The translations under genes were made by a program, and so were the position numbers. The notes beneath the pieces were generated by a model. It did no database searches, was not told where the DNA came from, and worked only from the letters and a program-made list of their open reading frames with translations. A stretch of 64,000 nucleotides of DNA from Gordionus sp. m RMFG-2023 (Eukaryota; Nematomorpha; Gordioida; Chordodea; Parachordodidae): assembly GCF_954871325.1 (NCBI RefSeq), contig NC_088775.1:49701561-49765560 (forward strand), in the 5' to 3' direction. How positions within the stretch are numbered: the first letter of the stretch is position 1; each line of letters begins with the position of its first letter. Shown here piece by piece: positions 12,340 through 25,904 of this stretch.

Positions 12340-13111
12340 CAGGGAAGTCGCTCGTCTTTACAATCCAGGGGGCTCAACTAAAAAAATTTACGGGCCTTTG
12401 GCCAAGTTTTATATTAACATATAATACATTTTTGAGATTTGCTCAATTATTCTAAATTTCATATTTTGTCATTTATCATATTATGCATACAAAATAAACT
12501 AGCATATAAATAATTTAAACAATACAAGACATTCCTAAAGATAATATTTTTTAATATAAAATCTATTTATTACAGTATAAAATATTGGCTGATATAAAAA
12601 AATTTTGCTTCTAAAAAATTACAAGTGATAAAATAGTTTAATTAATTCATACATATGCTTCAATTGATAATGGTTTTTAAAAACCACATATAATATAATT
12701 CTCAGCAACTTACATTGACAAAAGGTCATGAAACTAATATAACTCCCAGTTACCATTTTAGACAATGTTTTATAGATTGGACTAATAAGGAAAAAATTGG
12801 CCTAACCAAATTAACAATTCATGAAGAAGAGAATATAAACGACCAATCCAAATAATAAAACTATATGGTGGTTAGAGCTTCCTCTTAGATGACATGATGG
12901 AAGCTAGATACGTAATCGATATTATTATAGTGAGATATTATATTCTATAAGATTATCTTCTATTTTTAATGATACATAAACGACTACACAGTTGACCATT
13001 ATTACTTATCTAAAATATGCACTCAGCAGGTATAGTAATAATCTTAAATTACATATACATACAAATAATAGATGTTGGTCAATTTGCAGTCATAGCCATT
13101 ACATTCACGAT

Positions 13112-16100
13112 CAGGGGAATCGCTAGCCTTCACAATCTCAGGGGGCTCAACTAAAAAATTTTTATGGGTTGCTTCGCTCCCATACCCCCCAATTTGCCCG
13201 CTTAAGCCCGGCCTTCGGCCGGGTTTTATATTAATATATTATACTTTTTTAAAATTTGTTAACTCTGAACAATTATTCTAATTTTCATATTTTGCCATTT
13301 ATTATAATATGCATACAAAATAAACTGGCATATAAAAAATCACATACTACAATAATATAATTCTTAGCAACTTACATTGACAAAAGGTTATCAAACTAGT
13401 ATAATTCTCTGTAACCATTTTAGACAATGTTTTGTAGAATGGAAATCAACAATTTTTGTAGGAGAGATTATAAACGACCAATCCAAATCATAAAACTATA
13501 TTGTGGTTAAAGCTTCCTCTTAGATGACATTATGGAAGCTAGATAAGTAATTGAGAAAATTATTGTGAGATATTAAATTTCTAAAAGATTATCTTCCATT
13601 TTAAATGATATATAAACGACTCTAAAATATGCAATTATATGCTTTCAGCCGTTATAGAAATAATCTTAAATTACATAGAAACACAAATAATAGATGCTGG
13701 TTAATTTGCAATAATAGACATGACACTTACGATGTAAACTAATATCAGAATTATGTTGGATAAATTGATAAAATAAAAACACTAAAAATCTTTGGAAGAA
13801 ATAATTATGCAAATATATTGAAGCCTGGAGTTATTTACACGGCATTATCATATTAGAAATGAAACTTTTCTAACTATAAAATAAGGACCAGAATGATATG
13901 ATGAAACAATTAAGATTTTATAAATTGTCGCACCACTGGTATATTATATTTAAAATAATAGTAGTTTATAATAATATCAAAAATATACTTGTATTAAAAA
14001 TTTAACTCAAGACTGTTTTTTGAAAAAGAAAAAAATAGCTTTAAAAACACGTGAAAAAAGAGATGAAAAGATATCAAATTTAATTGTAAGATGAATTATA
14101 AAATTTAATTTTAAAATTATTTATTACTAAATAGATGGCGTTAAATACTTGAATGCAATTTGTTATTATATTTATTATCAAAACTATTTATTAGTAAAAT
14201 TTATTATAATATTAACTGTAATATATTATATAACTGTCAAATACGTCTATAAAAGTGGCATTGTATCTAATATTTTATAAACAACTGTATATAGTAGAGG
14301 ATTATAAACTATATGTCTCATAGGCGTAGCCAGGGAGGGGGGACAAGGGGAAATTCCCCCCCCCTTCAGAAATTTATCACTTTTTGTAAATATCATTTAT
14401 AGCTAATAAAAAATATCCCCCTTAGTCCTCTCCCCACTCCCTGACCCTCATATATGTATGCATATATCTTAAATAATAATTTAAAAGAAAGAATGTAAAA
14501 GTTGATATTTTTTTATAAAACTATTCATCATAATTTATAGATTTTTGAGGAAATAAATTTATAAATATATAAAATGAACCAAAAATGTTTTTTAATACAT
14601 GGAATATAGGCCAAGGATAAGTCTTAAGACAGAAGTGAAATGTATTATAATTATTAATGATAGATCTATAAAATTACTAAATAATATAATATATCAAATA
14701 TAATTTTTTATAAAGTGAGTAATTTTAATTTATTTATCTCAATAAAAGTAAAATATTATTATAAAACTATTGATAAAATTAAATCATAAATTAAAAAAAT
14801 ATTAAAGCACAATATAAACAGTGGAATATTATATGTCGTCGATTTACAATATATCTAATTATCAAATGACAATCAAGTATTTTTACCAATATAGCGAATT
14901 ATATATTTTACAGAAAACTATAAAATATTGATAAGGACATCAGAAAATATCTTTTAAAGACATTGTGGGATGAATAATATGAAGATTAAATTTATATATA
15001 CTTAAATAAAATAGATGGCGTTAAATAATTGTATGCATATTGTTGCTATATTTAATATTAAGAGCATTGATTAGTAAATTTTGTCAGATTATTAACTGTA
15101 ATATATTCTCTAACTGTCAAATATGTCTGTAAAATTGGAATTTTACCTAGTATTTTATAACTAATTCTATATAATAGGGTAAAATCAACTATATGTCTAC
15201 TTACTTATTATAAATAAATTTCTTATAATTGTTTGGAATAAATTATTACCATGCTTTTATATTAAGGTATATACAATACAAGTAATTTATTATATTTTTA
15301 TTTTATATAAACTAATAAAAATATATTTCATATTTGTTCCAGGCTTATTTTTTTTATTAAAATTTGTAAAAATATTTTATGACTATATATAGGTTAAAGT
15401 AACCCGGCCGAAGGCCGGTGAAAAGCGGGCCGAAAGCCCGCCCAAAAGGGGGTCTGGGGGCAAATCCCCCAGTACTTTTTTGATTTCCCCCCTCTTATGA
15501 AAATCCTGGCTACGCCTATGATATGTCTACTTACTCTTTATAAATAAATCTCTTATACTTATTTTTACCTTGAAAATATTTTTAAGGTATGATAATAAAA
15601 TTTCAAAATAAATATACAGTTGATTAGTCATTTTGAACTCGGCTAATTACAATATTAAATTTGTTAATTTTCAAATAATATATGATTATATTTATTTAAT
15701 TAGGGTTAAATAATAATTTAAATAATAAAAGTCAATTAAACTTCAACTGTTAAAGCTAAATTAATATTTAGTGAGTTATTGATATTATATTTTTAATATA
15801 GAATTTGATTGCAAGCTGACATAGTGAAAATATAATTTATATGTATTAATCTAATCTAATAATTAAAATAAAATTCATTTAATAAAAATTTAAATAGTCT
15901 TATTAATTTCTAAATAATAAAATGATATCTATATATTACTTAATGGAATTATAAAAGAAATCATTCAGTGGGCAATCAAAAAAATTTATTTTTTGTTCAA
16001 GGGGATATTAAGGAGCCATAAAAATATTTTTGCTTCAGGGGGCTATTCAAATCTTTCAGGGGGCTCGAGCCCCTGCGCCCCCCCCCCAACGATGCTACTG
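13112..16100 (+). mobile_element. Family-C hAT element C2, inserted in C1
   Basis: Left end CAGGGGAATCGCTAGCC, right end ACGATGCTACTG. The flanks read TTCACGAT and CCCACGAT (13104-13111 and 16101-16108), an 8-bp duplication in which six bases still match. It aligns along its length with C1, and C1 continues after 16108 exactly where it was interrupted (ACGATGTTAACTCATATC). It is split by B1. No coding sequence. Confidence 0.8.
14319..15520 (+). mobile_element. Family-B hAT-like element B1, inserted in C2
   Basis: Perfect 13-base terminal inverted repeat CATAGGCGTAGCC / GGCTACGCCTATG and exact 8-bp TSD ATATGTCT at 14311-14318 and 15521-15528. Length 1202. A C-rich tract lies just inside the left end and a GC-rich hairpin (CCCGGCCGAAGGCCGG) near 15404. 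No gene. Copies B2 (57201-58350) and B3 (16277-33506) are the same family. Confidence 0.9.
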
Positions 16101-16597
16101 CCCACGATGTTAACTCATATCAGAATTTATTAAGTTCGATAAATTTATAAAACAAAAACACTAAAAATAATTAGAAGAAATTTTGCAATACATGGCAATA
16201 TGCCATATTAGAAATGAAACATTTAGTAACTATAAAATAAGAACTAGAGTGATATGATTAAGATTTTATATATATCCATAGGCGTAGCCAAGATTTTCCT
16301 AAAGGGGGATGGAATTAAAAAATTACTGGGGCTTCGCCCCCAGACATTATTTTGGGCAGACCTTTGGAACGATTTTGCCCTGCCTTCGGCCGGGTTATTT
16401 TAGTTTATATATAGTCATTAAATATTTTTTCAAGATGGGAGGTTAATTTTTTAAAAAAATAAGCCTGGAACAAATATGAAATATAATTTTATTAGTTTAT
16501 ATAAAATATAATAAATTACTTGTATATACATTAATAAAAAAGCATGGCAATATTTCAAACAATAATAAGAAATTTATTTATACAAGGTAAGTAGACA

Positions 16598-18995
16598 TCT
16601 ATATTATAATTTTCCGATGTCCTCACTACATCATCGTGACGTCATGTCATCGCTGCGTCATGTCATCGGTACGTATTTATTTTTATATTTTTTATTTGTT
16701 GATTTTATTTATTTATTTTATACAAACAGATGATCCTACCAACAGTCTTAATTTATTTTTAAATAGATTATATTTTTTATTATTTTTAGCGTTTATTACT
16801 TTTAGCGATTTATCACATTTGATTTTGCAAAAATGGATAGATATTTATAAATAATACTGCTTGGACTATGGTTCAACAAGTTAATCATTTTCCTTGAATT
16901 CCTGAGATCGGAGTGCCATTAATTTAAAAAATTCTCTAAATAAGGGCACTCTAAGATTTTCATGTGAAACAGGCTGAAGGCTATGGATCATACAAGTATA
17001 TTGTAAATCTTCACGCAACTAATCCTTATAATTGCCTTATTCACTTATATCTGTTTGTTTTCTGAAGTTTAAATATTTAAATAAGAATATTAAATTAAGT
17101 TAATTATACTAAATGTTTTATCTACTTTATAAATTTAGAATAAGAATCTTTAATTAGGTTAAAGCGTTGTGTAAATTTAATCAAGAAAGTATTAATTAAA
17201 AAATAGGAAATTTGAATGCAGGTTGATCTTATGTGGTTCAAAAACATTATGACCAATGTAAACTGGGTTACTCTTTAACACTTACTTTCACTAAGTATCA
17301 CGAAAGATCACAAAATTTCAAGCTACTACTTGATATAAATTGCATTATTCAATCACATTCCCCTGTTTTGAAAATTTTAAATATTTGAATAGGTCTATTA
17401 AATTGTGTTAAATTATACTGAATTTCTCATCACATTTTCCTGGTTTGAAAATTTTAAATATTTGAATAAGTTTATTAAAATGTGTTAAACTAGACTGAAT
17501 GTCTCATCTATCTCATAAATTAGATTATGAATTATTAAAATTAAGCCAAACTGCTGTGTAACTAAAATTAATAAATTGATGACTAATAATGATACAATCT
17601 AGGATGCTGTATGGTTTAATTAACACAATGGATTCATTTTAATATAACGGCTACATAGACTTTTATACTACCTGAGGAATTTAAAAAATGTTGCTTTTGT
17701 TCAACCTTATCTTCCAATATAATCTCCGGAGGAAATGAACGGTGGAAATGAATAACGAGTGCACTCTTATCTTAAAATAGTAAATTCTAAACTTAATAAG
17801 GAAATATTATATCTGAAAACAGATAAATTTAAACGTAAGGTAGGAATGTAAATAATTTTATTCTTCCTTTTCCTCCAATTTAAATCATTTATTTTGGGGG
17901 CCATTTCTATAAATGTTCACAAAATAAATCACCCTTATCTTATTTTGTTTCATTCGCATGACTTTTGCGCGCAAATAAATATAAAATAATATTTAAGAAT
18001 ATATCTATAAACAAACATAAAATAATTCTGGAAAATGTAAATGAATAGTGAATAATTCAAAAGTATCACTTTTTATCTCTTGATAAGACTTAATAATTAA
18101 GGCAAGTCATTTTTTTAAGCTTTTTAATTAAATTTATATTATTTTAATCATCCTACCTATTTTCAAGGCTATCCATTTTGTCAGGATGCACAATATGTCC
18201 TTTTATCTCTTATGAATATTTTATCTAACTAACTGAAAAATATACAACATATATTTTTAATATTTAACTAAATAAATATAACAATTTTTAAGGATCCTAC
18301 CTTTTTAAAAGCTTACCATTTTGTCGGATCCAGAGATTTACCTATCTTCAGGTTTGGGAAAAAATTTAAAAAATTACTATGGGTTGGCCTGGCTTGAGAA
18401 AAATTTTTATAAAATTATTATGAGTTAGACTGGGCTTGGAAAATATTTTTATAAATTATATTGAGCTGAGCTTGGGGAAAATTATGAGCTTGGACGTTTG
18501 ATAATTTTTTTATTATTAACTATGGGTCAGACATTGGCCTAAAACAAGTTATTTTGCAGGCCTGGGCTCGACCTGATCAAAAAATCAAGGCCCATGAAAA
18601 TCTGATTTTTATTGTATTTTTAAATTCATTATGATTATTTAAATGTTTTATTTCAATTATCAACTACCAAAATTATTCTGATCTTTCATTCAGCTTGGAT
18701 GAATTTTTCAAAATTATTATGACTTTGTACTTTACCTGGGAATTTTTTTTAATATTAAATATTATGTATAAATGATCAGTAAATTTGACATATTGGTATT
18801 ATCAAGTAAAAGCTTTAAATTTATTCTTACTCAAACCATAGTATTTTGTCTTAGTTTTAATGGATTGAACCTGGTCTGAAGGGGGGAGGGGAAAAGAATA
18901 AAATTGGATATAATTTTCAAATAACAGGTAACATCTAGCATAAATATAAGAAGAAAATTCTCATTCCCCGTCATTTTTAACGGGCTATCTACTAG
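16598..18995 (+). mobile_element. Helitron 1 (non-autonomous), inserted in B3
   Basis: Begins TCTATATTATAATTTTCC and ends with a hairpin CCCGT...ACGGG followed 11 bases later by CTAG. It sits between A (16597) and T (18996), and joining the flanks restores AAGTAGACATATAGTTGAT, the uninterrupted sequence of B2 in reverse complement near 58085. There is no Rep/helicase sequence. It shares its first ~75 bases and most of its 3' part with Helitron 2 but lacks the block that holds the Rep remnant there. Tandem ~90-base repeats occur near 17340-17530. Only spurious frames are seen. Confidence 0.85.
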
Positions 18996-20257
18996 TATAG
19001 TTGATATTCTCTATTATATAGAATTAGTTACAAAATACTAGGTAAAATTCCACTTTTACAGATATATTTTGACAGTTAGAGAATATATTACAGTTAATAT
19101 TTTAACAAATTTTACTAATCAATGCTCTTAATATAGCAACAATATGCATTCAATTATTTAACACCATCTATTTATTTTAAATAAAAAATGACATTAAATC
19201 TTCATATTATTCATCCCACAATGTCTTTAAAAGATATTTTCTGATGTCCTTATCAATATTTTATAGTTTTCTGTAAAATATATAATTCGCTATATTGGTA
19301 AAAATTACTTGATTGACATATGATAATTGATAAAATTAGATATATTGTAAATCTACGACATATAATATTCCACTGTTTGCATTGTGCTTTAATTTTTTTA
19401 TTTAATTTATGATTTAATTTTATCAATAGTTTTATAATTATATTTTACTTTTATTAAGATAAATAAATTAAAATTACTCACTTTATAAAAAATTATATTT
19501 TATTATTTTGTAATTTTATCGATCTATTATTAATAATTATAATACATTTCGTCTTATATTCCATTTCTTGAAAAATATTTTTCGTTCACTTTTTATATAT
19601 ATAAATGTTTTTTTCCAAAAATGTATAAATTATGATGAATAGTTTTATAAAAAAATATCAACTTTTACATTCTTTCTTTCAAATCATTGTTTAAGAAATA
19701 TGCATACATTTTTGAGGGTCAGGGAGTGAATGGAGGATTAAAAGGGATATTTTTTATTAGCTTAGAGAGATATTCACAAAAAGTGATAAATTTTAAAGGG
19801 GGGGGGGGATTTCCCCTTATTCCCCCCCCCTTCCCCATCTGGCTCAGTGGCGTTGCTATAGGGGGTGGCGCGCAGGGGCTCGAGCCCCCTAAAAAATTTG
19901 AATAGCTCCCTGAAGCAAAAAATTTTTTTTTAATGGCTGCTTAATATATTCTTGAACTAAAAATAAATTTTTTTGATTGCCCACTGAATGATTTCTTTTA
20001 TAATTCCAATAAGTAATAATATATAGATATAATTTTATTATTTAGAAATTAATAAGACTATTTAAATTTTTATTAAATATATATCTATATTATAATTTTC
20101 CGATGTCCTAACTACGTCATCGTGACGTCATGTCATCGGTACGTATTTATTTTTATTTGTTTATTTAATTTAATTTGTTTATTGTTTATTTAATTTAATT
20201 AAAACAGATGATTGGATTTGATAGTGTACACATACCTAACATGGATGAAAAACAATA

Positions 20258-23200
20258 TAAGAAGATAACCAAGTATATTCAAATATTTAAATATTCTTAT
20301 CCTAACCTATTTATACTTAATAACATTACATTCATCATATTATTTTTTAACTTTTAGAATATCATAATAGGCGTGATAAGTCCCACAAAAATACACATTA
20401 ATGAAATCTTTTTATACTCATATTTTTCTTTCATAACCAATAATTAAGAAGATAACCAAGTATATTTAAATATTCTTATCCTAACCTATTTATACTTAAT
20501 AACATTACATTCATCATATTATTTTTTAACTTTTAGAATATCATAATTGATAAGTCCCCCAAAAATACACATTAATGAAATCTTTTTATACTCATATTTT
20601 TCTTTCATAACCAATAATTAAGAAGATAACCAAGTATATTCAAATATTTAAATATTCTTATCCTAACCTATTTATACTTAATAACATTACATTTATCATA
20701 TTATTTTTTAACTTTTAGAATATCATAATAGGCTTGATAAGTCCACCAAAAATACACATTAATGAAATCTTATTATACTCATATTTTTCTTTCATAACCA
20801 ATAATTAAGAAGATAACCAAGTATATTCAAATATTAAAATATTCTTATCCTAACCTATTTGTACTTAATAACATTACATATCATATTAATTTTTAACTTT
20901 TAGAATATCATAATAGGCTTGATAAGTTCCCCAAAAATACACATTAATGAAATCTTTTTATACTCATATTTTTCTTTCATAACCAATAATTAAGAAGATA
21001 ACCAAGTATATTCAAATATTTAAATATTCTTATCCTAACCTATTTATACTTAATAGCATTACATTCATCATATTATTTTTAACTTTTAGAATATCATAAT
21101 TGATAAGTCCCCCAAAAATACACATTAATGAAATCTTTTTATACTCATATTTTTCTTTCATAACCAATAATTAAGAAGATAACCAAATATATTCAAATAT
21201 TTAAATATTCTTATCCTAACCTTATACTTAATAACATTACATTCATCATATTATTTTTTAACTTTTAGAATATCATAATAGGCTTGATAAGTCCCCCAAA
21301 AATACACATTAATGAAATCTTTTTATACTCATATTTTTCTTTCATAACCAATAATTAAGAAGATAACCTAGTATATTCAAATATTTATATATTCTTATCC
21401 TAACCTATTTATACTTAATAACATTACATTCATCATATTATTTTTTAACTTTTAGAATATCATAATAGGCGTGATAAGTCCCCCAAAAATACACATTAAT
21501 GAAATCTTTTTATACTCATATTTTTCTTTCATAACCAATAATTAAGAAGATAATCAAGTATATTCAAATATTTAAATATTCTTATCCTAAACTATTTATA
21601 CTTAATAACATTACATTCATCATATTATTTTTTAACTTTTAGAATATCATAATAGGCTTGATAAGTCCTCCAAAAATACACATTAATGAAACCTTTTTAT
21701 ACTCATATTTTTCTTTCATAACCAATAATTAAGAAGATAACCAAGTATATTCAAATATTTAAATATTCTTATCCTAACATATTTATACTTAATAACATTA
21801 CATTCATCATATTATTTTTTAACTTTTAGAATATCATAATATGCTTGATAAGTCCCCCAAAAATACACATTAATGAAATCTTTTTATACTCATATTTTTC
21901 TTTCATAACCAATAATTAAGAAGATAACCAAGTATATTCAAATATTTAAATATTCTTATCCTAACCTATTTATACTTAATAACATTACATTCATCATATT
22001 ATTTTTTAACTTTTAGAATATCATAATTGATAAGTCCCCCAAAAATACACATTAATGAAATCTTTTTATACTCATATTTTTCTTTCATAACCAATAATTA
22101 AGAAGATAATTAAGTATATTCAAATATTTAAATATTCTTATCCTAACCTATTTATACTTAATAACATTACATTCATCATATTATTTTTTAACTTTTAGAA
22201 TATCATAATAGGCTTGATAAGTCCCCCAAAAATACACATTAATGAAACCTTTTTATACTCATATTTTTCTTTCATAACCAATAATTAAGAAGATAACCAA
22301 GTATATTCAAATATTTAAATATTCTTATCCTAAACTATTTATACTTAATAACATTACATTCATCATATTATTTTTTAACTTTTAGAATATCATAATAGGC
22401 TTGATAAGTCCTCCAAAAATATACATTAATGAAACCTTTTTATACTCATATTTTTCTTTCATAACCAATAATTAAGAAGATAACCAAGTATATTCAAATA
22501 TTTAAATATTCTTATCCTAACATATTTATACTTAATAACATTACATTCATCATATTATTTTTTAACTTTTAGAATATCATAATAGGCTTGATAAGTCCCC
22601 CAAAAATACACATTAATGAAATCTTTTTATACTCATATTTTTCTTTCATAACCAATAATTAAGAAGATAACCAAGTATATTCAAATATTTAAATATTCTT
22701 ATCCTAACCTATTTATACTTAATAACATTACATTCATCATATTATTTTTTAACTTTTAGAATATCATATTAGGCTTGATAAGTCCCCCAAAAATACACAT
22801 TAATTAAATCTTTTTATACTCATATTTTTCTTTCATAACCAATAATTAAGAAGATAACCAAGTATATTCAAATATTAAAATATTCTTATCCTAACCTATT
22901 TGTACTTAATAACATTACATATCATATTAATTTTTAACTTTTAGAATATCATAATAGGCTTGATAAGTTCCCCAAAAATACACATTAATGAAATCTTTTT
23001 ATACTCATATTTTTCTTTCATAACCAATAATTAAGAAGATAACCAAGTATATTCAAATATTTAAATATTCTTATCCTAACCTATTTATACTTAATAGCAT
23101 TACATTCATCATATTATTTTTAACTTTTAGAATATCATAATTGATAAGTCCCCCAAAAATACACATTAATGAAATCTTTTTATACTCATATTTTTCTTTC

Positions 23201-25180
23201 ATAACCAATAATTAAGAAGATAACCAAGTATATTCAAATATTTAAATATTCTTATCCTAACCTATTTATACTTAATAGCATTACATTCATCATATTATTT
23301 TTAACTTTTAGAATATCATAATTGATAAGTCCCCCAAAAATACACATTAATGAAATCTTTTTATACTCATATTTTTCTTTCATAACCAATAATTAAGAAG
23401 ATAACCAAATATATTCAAATATTTAAATATTCTTATCCTAACCTTATACTTAATAACATTACATTCATCATATTATTTTTTAACTTTTAGAATATCATAA
23501 TAGGCTTGATAAGTCCCCCAAAAATACACATTAATGAAATCTTTTTATACTCATATTATAACCAATAATTAAGAAGATAACCTAGTATATTCAAATATTT
23601 ATATATTCTTATCCTAACCTATTTATACTTAATAACATTACATTCATCATATTATTTTTTAACTTTTAGAATATCATAATAGGCGTGATAAGTCCCCCAA
23701 AAATACACATTAATGAAATCTTTTTATACTCATATTTTTCTTTCATAACCAATAATTAAGAAGATAATCAAGTATATTCAAATATTTAAATATTCTTATC
23801 CTAAACTATTTATACTTAATAACATTACATTCATCATATTATTTTTTAACTTTTAGAATATCATAATAGGCTTGATAAGTCCTCCAAAAATACACATTAA
23901 TGAAACCTTTTTATACTCATATTTTTCTTTCATAACCAATAATTAAGAAGATAACCAAGTATATTCAAATATTTAAATATTCTTATCCTAACATATTTAT
24001 ACTTAATAACATTACATTCATCATATTATTTTTTAACTTTTAGAATATCATAATAGGCTTGATAAGTCCCCCAAAAATACACATTAATGAAATCTTTTTA
24101 TACTCATATTTTTCTTTCATAACCAATAATTAAGAAGATAACCAAGTATATTCAAATATTTAAATATTCTTATCCTAACCTATTTATACTTAATAACATT
24201 ACATTCATCATATTATTTTTTAACTTTTAGAATATCATAATTGATAAGTCCCCCAAAAATACACATTAATGAAATCTTTTTATACTCATATTTTTCTTTC
24301 ATAACCAATAATTAAGAAGATAATTAAGTATATTCAAATATTTAAATATTCTTATCCTAACCTATTTATACTTAATAACATTACATTCATCATATTATTT
24401 TTTAACTTTTAGAATATCATAATAGGCTTGATAAGTCCCCCAAAAATACACATTAATGAAATCTTTTTATCATATTTTTCTTTCATAACCAATAATTAAG
24501 AAGATAACCAAGTATATTCAAATATTTAAATATTCTTATCCTAACCTATTTATACTTAATAACATTACATTCATCATATTATTTTTTAACTTTTAGAATA
24601 TCATAATAGGCTTGATTAGTCCCCCAAAAATACACATTAATGAAACCTTTTTTTTCTTTCATAACCATAATTAAGAAGATAACCAAGTATATTCAAATAT
24701 TTATATATTCTTATCCTAACCTATTTATACTTAATAACATTACATTCATCATATTATTTTTTAACTTTTAGAATATCATAATAGGCTTGATAAGTCCCCC
24801 AAAAATGCACATTAATGAAACCTTTTTATACTCATATTTTTCTTTCGTAACCAATAATTATGAAGATAACCAAGTATATTCAAATATTTAAATATTCTTA
24901 TCCTAACCTTATACTTAATAACATTACATTCATCATATTATTTTTTAACTTTTAGAATATCATAATAGGCTTGATAAGTCCCCCAAAAATGCACATTAAT
25001 GAAATCTTTTTATACTTATATTTTTCTTTCATAACCAACAATTATGAAGATAACCAAGTATAATAAAATATCTAAATATTTTTATCCTAACCTATTTTTA
25101 CTTAATAACATTACATTCATCATATTATTTTTTAACTTTTTGAATATCATAATAAGCTTGAGAAGTCCCCCAAAAATTTT
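20258..25180 (+). repeat. Satellite array, ~187-base monomer, about 26 copies
   Basis: Head-to-tail monomers of about 187 bases (single-monomer steps measured from 174 to 187), each beginning near AAGAAGATAACCAAGTATATTC and ending near CTTTCATAACCAATAATT. Variant monomers recur in the same order: the run starting at 20807 is repeated from 22848, an offset of 2041 bases, and after one extra monomer the offset becomes 2222. That is a higher-order repeat of about 11-12 monomers. Divergence rises toward the right end (after about 24640). There are no spacers of unique sequence, so it is not a CRISPR array, and no reading frame is maintained. Confidence 0.92.
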
Positions 25181-25904
25181 TTCCTGATGATAGCCAAACC
25201 TTATCAATTCCTTTAATTTAATTTTTATTTTTATAATATAATAATTTATACCTTATTTTTTTCCCCCTATACCTTATTTTTTTCCCCCTTTAATCTTAAT
25301 TTTTAATTACCTTACAATTAATTAACCTTAATCTTAATAACATTACATTCATCATGTTATTATTTAACTTTTAGAATATCATAATAGGCTTGATAAGTCC
25401 CCCAAAATTTTTTTATGATGATAGCCCCCCCCCCCCCAACTACTAGAAATATGCTAATTTTGACCCATCTACCGGTTTTACATTATTTTAATGTTTGTTT
25501 CATTTCAACAATAGTTTATTTATATTTTTGCCTGATTTCTAATAGACTTGATAAGTCCCCCAAAAAATTTTTTCTGATAGCTAAACCTTATCAATTCCTT
25601 TACTTTACTTTAATTTTTATAATATAATAATTTATACCTTATTTTTTCCCCCCTTTAATCTTATTTTTTAATTAGCTTACAATTAATTAACCTTAATCTT
25701 AATAACATTACTTTCATGTTATTTTTTAACTTTTAATATCATAATAGGCTTGATAAGTCCCACAAAATTTTTTTTTGATGATAGCCCTCCAACTACTAGA
25801 AATATGCATCTAATTTTGACCCAACTACAGGTTTTACATTATTTTAATATTTGTTTAATTTCAACAGTAGTTTATTTATATTTTTGTCTGATTTCTTTAT
25901 TTGT

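Noticed and set aside
16636-16854. 72-codon frame near the start of Helitron 1
   Set aside because: It consists of the palindromic ACGTCATG repeats of the Helitron 5' end followed by T-rich sequence; no conservation with the matching region of Helitron 2.
19687-19905. 72-codon plus-strand frame with a glycine- and proline-rich end
   Set aside because: It crosses the C-rich end of B3 and the start of C3; composition is explained by the G and C runs at the element termini.
20258-25180. CRISPR-like array
   Set aside because: The repeats are contiguous 187-base monomers without unique spacers, in a eukaryotic Helitron. It is a satellite.
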